NCBI GenBank assembly: GCA_903943625.1
Contig: CAJAPL010000058.1
Span: forward strand, 1 to 6,719
DNA: 6,719 nt
DNA from: an uncultured bacterium
Lineage (GTDB): Bacteria > Patescibacteriota > Gracilibacteria > Absconditabacterales > Absconditicoccaceae
Reading direction: 5' to 3'
Shown here one piece after another: positions 1 to 6,719 of this stretch. Position 1 is the first letter of the stretch. Every line of letters starts with the position of its first letter. The notes beneath the pieces are model-generated. The model was not told the origin of the DNA. It saw nothing but the letters and a program-made list of their open reading frames with translations, and did no database searches. Made by a program: the position numbers and the translations under genes.

Positions 1-9
1 AACAAAAAT

Positions 10-38
10 TTGACAAAATACGTATTTATATGTATAAT
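10..38 (+). promoter_or_regulatory. Sigma-70-type promoter, perfect consensus
   Basis: TTGACA at 10-15 and TATAAT at 33-38 match the vegetative sigma-factor consensus exactly, with the optimal 17-bp spacer. Transcription would start near position 45, giving a leader of about 30 nt before the ATG at 75. The placement also settles the start of the gene: the ATG at 30 overlaps the -10 box, so it would not be in the mRNA. Confidence 0.8.
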
Positions 39-74
39 CATGTATCACTTATTTTACTTTATTATAAATATAAA

Positions 75-662
75 ATGGGAGCAGAATACCAAAATGAAGA
101 CAATGGGAAAAAAGAAGTTAAAAAAAATACTTCGCCTGAACTAACCAAGGTTGAAACTGAAGCCAAACTAAACAACTTAAAAAATGAAGTTAAGATTATC
201 CCCATTAATTGAAATTATTCAAATGATAAACCAGATTGGGGAACTGCCTTTGATAATATGGAAAAACTAGGGAAAATTATCCTTAAGTTTGAAAATGGTA
301 TTTTGTCATATACAATATGAGAACCTCTTGATGAAAAAAAGGATGAGAAAAAATTAAAAGAAAGATTATACAATAATCGATTTGTAATATTGAAGGTAGT
401 CCTTATTCAATTATGAACAGATGATATGATGGAGGACTATAACAAGTTAAATGCCGCAGTTACTTTTGCTCCTGTTGATGTTGCTACAATAGATAGTCAT
501 ATAAGAAATTATAATTCTCTTATAGAGAAAATGGAGAAAGGGATTAAACAATGAGCTTTTATAAAAGCATTTGTTATAGACGGAATAAAAGAAAGGATAA
601 AGGACCTAACCGACAAAAGAGACTCCCTAGCAGGAGTCAAATCAAAAGAAAAGAAATTATAA
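75..662 (+). CDS. Hypothetical lysine-rich cytoplasmic protein, 195 aa
   Basis: The frame is open from ATG 75 to TAA 660-662 only if TGA is sense; four in-frame TGAs (210, 318, 414, 552) read as Gly. An in-frame ATG at 30 would add 15 residues (MYNHVSLILL...), but it lies inside the promoter's -10 box, so 75 is preferred. I do not recognise the family. The protein is rich in Lys, Glu and Asp, has no signal peptide or membrane segment, and looks mostly helical. The first 40 residues are charged and probably disordered. A more structured stretch follows from about residue 44, with a hydrophobic core around FVILKVVLIQLG (103-114), and the C-terminus is very basic (KSKEKKL). A single CGA at residue 102 (NN[cga]FVIL) may be Trp. 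The gene has its own promoter and converges on the PHP gene with a 25-bp gap. The coding call is sound; the function is unknown. Confidence 0.8.
621..638 (-). terminator. Candidate terminator of the PHP gene, inside the neighbouring CDS
   Basis: On the minus strand the sequence reads GACTCC-TGCTAG-GGAGTC followed by TCTTTTG. This is a 6-bp GC-containing stem, extendable by one G-U pair to 7 bp with a GCTA tetraloop, and then a short T-rich tract. It lies 50 bp beyond the stop of the minus-strand PHP gene, inside the 3' end of the convergent gene at 75-662. On the plus strand the extra pair is lost (C against A) and no T-run follows, so the hairpin fits minus-strand termination better. The T-tract is short, so efficiency is uncertain. 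Confidence 0.45.
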
Positions 663-664
663 TA

Positions 665-678
665 AACTATATATAGTT
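665..678. repeat. 14-bp perfect palindrome between convergent genes
   Basis: AACTATATATAGTT is perfectly self-complementary and fills most of the 25-bp gap between two convergent stop codons. It is purely AT apart from one C and one G, so it would form only a weak hairpin. It may help end transcription in both directions, or it may be chance in AT-rich DNA. Confidence 0.35.
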
Positions 679-687
679 ACAAATTTT

Positions 688-1626
688 CTACTCTTCTACT
701 ACCAATTCGTCTTTATGTTTTTCATATAATTCTTTTACATCTTCAGGATTCTCATAATTTGGGAAAAGATATTGTCATAACTGTATTTTGACATCTATAG
801 ATTCGGCAATTTTATTGTTATTTCCTATCCAATCACTGATTTGTTTTTCATCATATCCATTTCATGTCATTATCTCTACAATCTCTTCCTCATCCATTAT
901 ATGATATGCTCATTTTGGTTTTCTCCTCACCTCGTCATACATCTTATATCCATCTTTGATTGCCAAAGCCATCTCCCAAGCCTCTTTTTCATCTTTATTT
1001 GGATAGAAATAATTGTTGCTTATGACACATTCAGTGTTTGTTTTTTTACTAAAAAATAAAATCTGACTATTAATTTTTTTTACATTACTCATTATACTTT
1101 CGTCTTGGGCTGTCATTTCGAGAAAGACATTATCATTTCATAAAATATCTTTTATCATCTTGATAATCTCAATTATTTTATCTTCTGGCTCTCAGTTCAA
1201 AACCATCCTGCCAAGCCGAGATTCATCTCATCATATAATAGCTATGATTCATTCAGATTTTTCTTTTAATATTGATGTGTCTATTTTCGGTTTAAATTTT
1301 ACTCACTGTTGATTGGCAAATGATACCAATTCCATCAAGCTGTGATAGCCTATGTCGTTTTTTGCTATCAGTACAATATTCCCTATAGTTTTGGGATTTG
1401 TTACAGAGTTTATATCAAGCACAAATCCAAGCTCTGATCATATTATCGGTTTGATGCCTTCATCGCCTGCTCATAGATAAAAATTAACAGATCCATACAT
1501 TCAGTTATAATCGGTTATAGCTATAGCATTCATCCCCAAAGATTTTGCTTTTGCAATAATATGCTTAGGTTTGCCTATTGCTTCCAGAAAAGAAAATGTA
1601 CTATGTCAGTGTAGGTGTATAAACAT
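688..1626 (-). CDS. PHP-domain protein, DnaE N-terminal-like, 312 aa, lacking the polymerase core
   Basis: The frame runs from ATG (1626-1624) to TAG (690-688) with 13 in-frame TGAs read as Gly. The N-terminus MFIHLHGHSTFSFLEAIGKP is PHP motif I, as in bacterial DNA polymerase III alpha (FVHLHxHSxYSxLDG). It continues with TDYNGMYG (39-45), GIKPIIGSELGFV (57-69) and GYHSLMELVSFA (93-104), all in DnaE order. The C-terminal part (YFYPNKDEKEAWEMALAIKDG, then an AESIDVKI...YLFPNY..PED stretch) matches the DnaE linker just before the polymerase palm. There the protein stops at 312 aa, whereas DnaE is usually about 1,000-1,200 aa, and no polymerase motif follows downstream. Some metal ligands look lost: TDH has become TDY, and the usual ND-x-HY segment reads SNNYFY. 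In polymerases the PHP domain serves as a metal-dependent 3'-5' exonuclease or a structural module. This could be one half of a split DnaE, a stand-alone PHP hydrolase, or a degenerate copy. One CGG at residue 137 may be Trp. There is no Shine-Dalgarno sequence. Confidence 0.85.
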
Positions 1627-1665
1627 CCATTAGTCCAAGATTTAAAATTAATCTAAAATATATTT

Positions 1666-1692
1666 AACTTTCTACTTCAAACTTTCAACTTC
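1666..1692. repeat. Tandem direct repeat, 13 bp, period 14
   Basis: AACTTTCTACTTC (1666-1678) and AACTTTCAACTTC (1680-1692) differ at one base and are spaced by a single A. They lie about 40-66 nt upstream of the minus-strand PHP gene's start codon, within the divergent intergenic region. A repeated operator is possible; the pyrimidine-rich simple composition makes chance or slippage equally plausible. Confidence 0.4.
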
Positions 1693-1700
1693 TTTATCCT

Positions 1701-1728
1701 TTGAAATTTCCCTACATATATATATAAA
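1701..1728 (+). promoter_or_regulatory. Candidate promoter of the amidase-SpoIID operon
   Basis: TTGAAA (1701-1706), a 16-bp spacer and TATAAA (1723-1728) give 5/6 matches at each box. The leader to the ATG at 1797 would be about 60 nt. The site lies in the only sizeable gap upstream of the gene. AT-rich DNA makes such matches common, so this is tentative. Confidence 0.4.
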
Positions 1729-1749
1729 CAACAAACAAGTTATTTTGAA
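1721..1749 (-). promoter_or_regulatory. Candidate divergent promoter of the PHP gene
   Basis: Reading leftward, TTCAAA (1749-1744), a 17-bp spacer and TATATA (1726-1721) form a weak sigma-70-like pair. Its -10 box overlaps the -10 of the rightward candidate in the alternating TA run at 1716-1726. The leader to the ATG at 1626 would be near 87 nt and would contain the 13-bp direct repeats. The -35 is poor, so confidence is low. Confidence 0.25.
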
Positions 1750-1796
1750 TTATTTACATTTATACATTTCGGGACTTTTACGTTTATATATTAATT

Positions 1797-3800
1797 ATGA
1801 AGATAAATCAGCATTATATAAAATATTTTTTTCCTATATTTTTGTGAACCTTCTTTTGTTCATATTGATTTGCAGCTAATCGGAATCTGCCCTGAATCAA
1901 TATCATCTCCCGTCAACAACGATGAGCAAATGAGGCTCTTAGATATTATTCATGAAATGTGACTACATCGGGGATACAAGCTAGCAAGGAACAATATCTC
2001 ACTGAGCTCAAGGAAGTTGACTTCAACGAATACTTAGACCAAAGAAGGAGTGAATACCAAAAAGAGGTTGCCAATAACTATCTCATTTCAAACTATCCAA
2101 ACGAGGCTATCGTTGATTCATATAATCAGTATTTTTCAGGCAAGAGACTAAAACGAACTGAGAGCGTTAAAAGTGCTAAAACAAAACTCATAGTCCACCA
2201 TACTGCAGAAAATTCATCATGAATACTGACTACATGAGACGCAATCAAAAAAATTAAAGACATTTATAAATATCATACTGTTAATAGGTGACGGTGAGAT
2301 ATATGATACAATTTCCTTATAGACCCATTTGGTAACATATACGAATGAAGAGCATGAGGCGAATGAGTAATCTGAGCACATGATAAACGAAATAACTCTT
2401 CAAGCGTTTGAATCAGTGTATTATGAAACTTCAATGAACAAAAGGTTACAACCTGAACCCTAAATTCTCTAGTGAAATTACTTACATCACTAGCCAAAAA
2501 ATACAACATTAATCCCAATTCTAAGTTAACTTATCACCAGGACTTAGCCGATTTCCCTTATATACAAGATAAAGCGGGATATACAATAGCCTGACATAAA
2601 GACGCTTGAAATACCGCCTGTCCATGAACCAATTTATATAAACTTTTGCCCCAGATTAGGCAACAGGTAGCCAAATGATTAAGTGATTATCCTGTCCCCG
2701 CTACCAATACATGATCAGTCAGTAAGATTTCTGATAAACTAATATCATATATTACATCCAAATGAGAAATTAAATCTGAACTTACATATACTGGAGCTAT
2801 CCAGCTACGTGATCAGATGCAAAAATCTATCTTACAGATGAAACAAAAATATTCAATCCAGCCATTCAATGCCAAGCCAATATCAAAAATTACATATAAA
2901 ATTTCAAAAGATGAGGCTAAACAATTAATTCAATGAAATATTGCCGTGCTGTTATATGAACTTACATTTAACCTTACTGGCTATCAAATTTCATGCTTAT
3001 GAGGTTGCGAATTTGATTTGGACGGCATCAAATATACATCAAAGTTAGGAGATGTTTATATTCTTAATGATCAACTTTTATTAACTATATGATCTAGTAT
3101 CTATACGTGAATATCAATAAAAGTAACAAGCGCTAAAGATTTAATAATGTTCAAAAACTATAAAAGAAAGTCCTATTATTCTACACCACGAAATGGCTTT
3201 AGATGAACAATATCTATCAAAAAACAAGAAGTCAAAGATAAAAAATGAAAACAATCCAACAGATTTGCCGTTATAAATACATTGCTATTCAACGACTACT
3301 TAAAATGAATCGTAGAAACAAATGACTCAGAAAGTGTAGAAAAGAATAAGGTAATGGCCATGATCTCAAAATCATACGCGCTTTTCTATCTAAAAAATAC
3401 TCATCCAAATATTCCGGCTTGATCTGATTATAGTGCAGTAGATGACCCTGCTGTGTTCCAAAAATATGTATGAGCTTGAGCTGAAATTACACTTAAAAAG
3501 TGGCCCAAAGCTCTAGTAGCAACACAAAGTTCACTTACGATTTTTGATTGATATGTCCCTATCTTACCATATTTCAATTGTTCTCCATGATTCACTTATT
3601 CGGCAAATGAAAAACGATGACGAAGCGATACTCCTTACTTGATCAGTAATTTGGATGCCGCTAAATGTAAAGACTTTTCTGGGCATTGAGTTGGTATGAG
3701 TGGTAAGTGAGCAGAATATCGAGCTCAAAAGTGATGGACATATATGCAGATATTGCAATATTATTATCCCTGAGTTAAAATAGAAAGTATTGTGGGATAA
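1797..3800 (+). CDS. Exported bifunctional peptidoglycan hydrolase: zinc amidase (PGRP) fused to SpoIID/LytB domain, 667 aa
   Basis: The frame runs from ATG 1797 to TAA 3798-3800 with 40 in-frame TGAs (Gly). A signal peptide covers about residues 1-26 (basic start, then PIFLGTFF..., cleavage probably at GFA-A). The mature start IISRQQ[cga]GANEALRYY matches the ISRxxWGA opening of PGRP-type amidases. The Amidase_2 domain spans about 128-295: IVHHTA (zinc His134), DIGYNFLID with Tyr171, YEGR (182-185), VGISVLGNF and AGHKDAGNTACPG. That motif supplies His267 and Cys275, the H-x7-C zinc pair. It should cut the N-acetylmuramoyl-L-alanine bond. The SpoIID domain occupies about 400-665: FRGTISI, DYLKGIVETND (candidate catalytic Glu507), SYALFYL, a Cys pair around 600-620, then GHGVGMSGKGAEY...QILQYYYPGV at 629 onward. 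In sporulating bacteria SpoIID is a lytic transglycosylase acting on glycan already stripped of peptides, so the two activities would act in sequence. Nine CGA/CGG codons (29, 42, 120, 166, 198, 465, 607, 609, 642) fit Trp. It lies 22 bp upstream of the GT26 gene. Confidence 0.93.
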
Positions 3801-3822
3801 ATATTTATTTTTTATTTTAAAA

Positions 3823-4653
3823 ATGATTTCTATATTAGAAAAGTTGTTTAAAGGTAAGTCAGAACAGGCAAGCGAACAAATAGTCTCTCAATACCAAAAA
3901 AATTGATTTACTATCGTAAATTTTATTTACTTCGCTGTTGTATCTGCACAAAAAGTATTCGGTTCTCACGGTAAGACAGCCAGACAAAAAGAATATAAGA
4001 AAATAATATTAAAATCAGACTTCCTTTTGCCGGATGGTATAGCGTTACAAATCTTTTATTTTTTCGCAAGAATATTTCGTAGAGTAAAGTGACGTACGTA
4101 TCGATTAGATAATTTAAATTGAACAGATTTTACTCGATATTTTTTGGAATATATCAAGACAAAATTTGGCAATCAAAAAATATGCTTGTTAATGTTTGGC
4201 ACAGAACCAGCTTTCCTAGAAAAGGCTAAAGACTATATTTCTTACAGATGATACAATGTAATCTATACTCAGGACGGATTTTCAACGTTCAATAATAAAA
4301 AGTGATTCTCTGAATTGAATCGACAAAAAGTAAAAGAGGCTCTAGCTTGATATCAAGACACAATCAACATCCTTCTTGTGGCTATGTCTACAGCAAAATC
4401 TCCTAGACAAGAACTATGGACAGCGGATAACTTACAGGAAATAAAAGATCATAATCTTATAGTAATCAATACTTGATGAACATTTGAATGGTGGGCATGA
4501 ACACAAAAAAGATCCCCAAAGGTGATTAGGGCAATTAAGTTAGGCCGATTACGAAGATTTATTGCCGACCCAAAGAGAAATTATATGAAAGTATATCATT
4601 CACTATCTTTATTTAAATATATCTTCAAATACTTGCTATTGAAAAAAGATTAA
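3823..4653 (+). CDS. WecG/TagA/CpsF family (GT26) glycosyltransferase, 276 aa
   Basis: The frame runs from ATG 3823 to TAA 4651-4653 with nine in-frame TGAs (Gly). The GT26 layout is clear: FLLPDGIAL (67-75; the family's DG motif with Asp71), NGTDF (99-103, Asp102), ICLLMFGTEP (120-129), and ILLVAM...PRQELW (183-199; the family's GxPxQExW). VINTGGTFEWWAG and QKRSPK (214-233) follow, then the C-terminal LG[cga]L[cga]RFIADPKR, matching EWLWRL..PxR. Family members transfer N-acetylmannosamine or a related sugar onto undecaprenyl-diphosphate-linked N-acetylglucosamine at the inner membrane face, for teichoic-acid linkage units, enterobacterial common antigen or capsule. The exact sugar cannot be told here. 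The length is slightly above the usual 240-260 aa. The AMSTAKSPRQE segment has about two extra residues compared with AMGxPxQE. The C-terminal basic/hydrophobic tail is typical of membrane association in this family. Five CGA codons (94, 105, 167, 242, 244) probably encode Trp. The 22-bp gap to the hydrolase gene suggests cotranscription. Confidence 0.9.
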
Positions 4654-4734
4654 AAATTTGTACTTATGAACAGATATAAAAATTAGTTATTAATTATCGC
4701 TCACTTCAAAAATTTTACATTTACACGTTTCCCC
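4654..4734 (+). other. 81-bp intergenic gap carrying a TTTACA-rich motif
   Basis: No convincing terminator hairpin or promoter pair is visible between the GT26 gene and the next ORF, so readthrough is possible. TTTACATTTACACGTTTC (4714-4731) lies three bases before the next ATG and matches TTTACATTTATACATTTC at 1753-1770 (26 nt before the amidase ATG) at 16 of 18 positions. The role of this shared upstream sequence is unknown. Confidence 0.4.
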
Positions 4735-6719
4735 ATGCAAATAAAGGAGCAAAAGTTTAATTATTTAGAGGAAGATAATCTGTTTTCTTTCAAAGAAACT
4801 CTAGCAAATGGTATGCAGATAAGAGCTTCTGTTTTATTTGAAGAGACAAAATTTCTTGATTACCAAAAAGATCTTATTCAGGATTTTTTGGGGGAATTTA
4901 TAGAAGTTTGTAACCATGACACCAATGATATGGACAACATCAAGTCCAATCTCGAGACATGATTGGAATCTCTAAACACAAAACTAAAATTATTTGCAGA
5001 AAAGGTTCGTGATGTTGAAAAGTTTGATATTAAATGATATATCCAAATCGTTTCCGATGCTGTTTTTATGGCGTCTATGATATGAGATATTACTATTATG
5101 ATATTTAGAGATAGTAAGGTATATTATTCACTTCACAATTGAGTAGACAATAGGACAAAAGTAGATCTTTTTTCAGATTTTGTAGAATGAGATATCCAAA
5201 AAGATGATGAAATTATATATGTATGAACCAAGATATCTGATATATTAGACGATCAGGATCTCAAGGAAGTCGAAGTAATATTACATACGCAAGAAAGTGA
5301 GTTATTGGATTTTATGGAGCAATTACTACTTACAAGGATACAAAAAGAATCCATATGATTGATGGCATATTACCACATACATTGATCTATGCCCAAAAAG
5401 CCTTTGATAGATGAAAAATTCAAAAATAGATTAGCAAATTCCAAACTGATGAAACTAAAGGACACATTTTTTTCAAATAAATATCATATTACTGTTCTTG
5501 TTTTGGCCCTGATAGTATTATTTTTACTTTACAGCGTTTTGACACAATTACTCAAACAAAACGGTAGTGCATTCACGACACAATCTGGAATGGTTGTCGA
5601 TGTTACAATAGATGACATCAAAAAAGACATATATCTTTTCAAAGCAATGGATCCTACTTCAGATCAAAAATGAGTAAAATACAATGAAATATTACAAAAA
5701 TTAGATATGTTACAAAATAAATGAAAACGGATAGAAGACATCATCCAGCTGAAGAAAATTTTACAGGCTGATTATTATGCATGATTCAATATTATCTATC
5801 TTACAAGCTTATCTAAATTGGACGATCCTGCTATGAACAAAAAAACAAAAATCCTAAACTTCTCATCTATAGAAAATTCAAAATTATGAAGTCCCATGTC
5901 TATAGCCGCAGAAAAGGACATGATGATAGCATGAAATAAGGCGGCTCTCATCGGAGCTCTAAATGATTGAATGAGATGAACATTGATAGAGTATACTTCT
6001 ACAGACACTATCAATTGATGTTCTATCAGCCTACTTAGAAATTGATTATATTGTTTCAGCAACAAATGAAATATATATTTGGTAACAAAGGCTGGTATGG
6101 AAACAGTGAGTACAACAGATTGATTCCCGTCTCGTGTATGATGAGTAGCAGTTTATGGTAAGGCCAATCTGTATGTGTTTCAACAATCGCTTGGTATATG
6201 ATGACTATTTGTAACTAGATATCGTAATACGTTATGATCTCAATCTATATTCCAATGATGATGAAATTATTCTGTAGCATTGGCGTCTTGAGCAAAATTT
6301 GCTTCATGATACGGAGACTTTTCTAGTTTCGCTATAGATTCTACATTCCTTACTCGAGCAAACGGTAAGCTGTATCAACTACGGAGAGACCCCGCTTCTA
6401 GCCGATTGAGTATACGTGAAGTGCCTCTTATGTGATGAGATAAGGTTACAAGTGTATATTCCAATAGTGTAAAAGTAATAGCAAAATTAAATTCAAAATA
6501 CGTTTATCTATTTGATAAGTCCAATCAGACTTTCACAGTTTATGAGTCTCGTCCAGTAAAAACTAATGAAGCATATAGTTCACAATATAGTCTATATTAT
6601 ATGTTTAGGATGACATTTGCTTTGGATAATAACAAGGTTATAGACGTAGATATCCCAGAAATATCATGAGAAAGACCAGAATTATATATCCTCTCAAATG
6701 ATTGAGTAAATAAAGTTAA
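4735..6719 (+). CDS. Membrane protein: PP2C-like cytoplasmic domain, one TM helix, predicted beta-propeller ectodomain (3' partial)
   Basis: One frame stays open from ATG 4735 through the window end (661 complete codons) with 33 in-frame TGAs (Gly) and no TAA or TAG. Upstream in frame, a TAG at 4684 bounds the start. Residues 1-240 are soluble. The stretch SDAVFMASMIGDITIMIFRD (107-126), followed by VDLFSDFVEGDIQKDDEIIYV (143-163), resembles the core strands of PP2C-type phosphatases (GDSRxY, then a 'GDxLLLxTDG'-like strand). The metal-binding DGxxG motif is not visible, so it may be a non-catalytic relative. One membrane helix lies at about 251-273 (HITVLVLALIVLFLLYSVLTQLL), preceded by a basic segment (KLMKLKD), placing the N-terminus inside. 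Residues 285-380 look helical or coiled-coil. From about 400 onward, repeated strand pairs of propeller type appear (NGLYCFSNKGNIYLV, ANGKLYQL, SKYVYLFDKSNQTFTVYE), with Cys429 and Cys440 perhaps disulfide-bonded. CGA/CGG at 332, 541, 550 and 557 fit Trp; the gene has no TGG codon that I could find. Topology suggests an envelope sensor or scaffold, but that is inference. Confidence 0.8.

Noticed and set aside
30..212. Short 60-aa ORF at the left end as an independent gene
   Set aside because: It ends only because TGA at 210 is read as a stop; the frame continues to 662 under TGA = Gly, and its ATG lies within the promoter -10 box.
841..1059. Plus-strand ORF overlapping the PHP gene
   Set aside because: It is antisense to a frame with clear DnaE homology; its Phe/Ile/Ser-rich product is a shadow.
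1711..1728. Alternating TA run as a repeat array or origin element
   Set aside because: It is too short and simple in composition, with no accompanying DnaA-box-like sites.
1797..1880. Lipoprotein signal in the hydrolase N-terminus (Cys in TFFCSYG)
   Set aside because: The residues before the Cys do not form a lipobox (no L-x-[AG]-C); an ordinary signal peptide cleaving after GFA fits better.
2273..2518. Minus-strand ORFs inside the hydrolase and propeller genes (2273-2518, 3564-3758, 5796-6065)
   Set aside because: They are antisense to well-supported coding frames and resemble no family.
1797..3800. Pseudogene or multiply frameshifted amidase
   Set aside because: All apparent stops are TGA at Gly positions, and domain order and catalytic residues are intact in a single frame.
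5389..6719. Separate gene starting at ATG 5389 (MPKKPLIDEK)
   Set aside because: It is in the same frame as the ORF from 4735, with no TAA or TAG between; only TGA codons precede it. One continuous protein is simpler, although an internal start cannot be excluded.
75..6719. UGA = Trp (Mycoplasma-type code)
   Set aside because: TGAs fall on invariant glycines in three recognisable families, while TGG is used at Trp positions.

Overview
This window comes from an AT-rich bacterial genome of the Candidate Phyla Radiation that does not use the standard code. TGA is an ordinary sense codon here. I hand-count about 99 in-frame TGAs across five genes, against about 53 GGN codons. Many fall on invariant glycines, such as GH[G]VGMS of SpoIID and DI[G]Y, CP[G] and A[G]H of the amidase. 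This is translation table 25 (UGA = Gly), known from Gracilibacteria and Absconditabacteria (SR1). A reading that treats TGA as a stop shatters every gene. A second deviation is also visible. The 20 CGA/CGG codons sit where these families carry tryptophan, for example ISRQQ[cga]GA and RG[cgg]GDIGY in the amidase and LG[cga]L[cga]RF in the glycosyltransferase. Conserved arginines use AGA, AGG or CGT instead. From memory, CGA/CGG = Trp has been predicted computationally for Absconditabacterales, so that lineage is the best guess. All translations below use TGA = Gly; W* marks a CGA/CGG codon that I read as Trp.

Layout. 75-662 (+) encodes an unrecognised Lys-rich 195-aa protein behind a perfect TTGACA-N17-TATAAT promoter. 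688-1626 (-), convergent with it, encodes a 312-aa PHP-domain protein matching only the N-terminus of DNA polymerase III alpha (DnaE). 1627-1796 is a divergent intergenic region with candidate back-to-back promoters and a 14-bp-period direct repeat. 1797-3800 (+) encodes an exported 667-aa peptidoglycan hydrolase that joins a zinc amidase (PGRP/Amidase_2) to a SpoIID/LytB domain. 3823-4653 (+), 22 bp downstream, encodes a WecG/TagA/CpsF (GT26) glycosyltransferase. 4735 to the window end (+) encodes a large protein with a PP2C-like cytoplasmic domain, one membrane helix and a probable beta-propeller outside; it is cut by the window edge.

The three plus-strand genes from 1797 onward share a cell-envelope theme: peptidoglycan cleavage, lipid-linked envelope glycan synthesis, and a membrane-spanning protein of possible sensory or regulatory type. 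The first two probably form an operon. None of the five starts has a recognisable Shine-Dalgarno sequence. I saw no tRNA, rRNA, CRISPR array, insertion sequence or origin.
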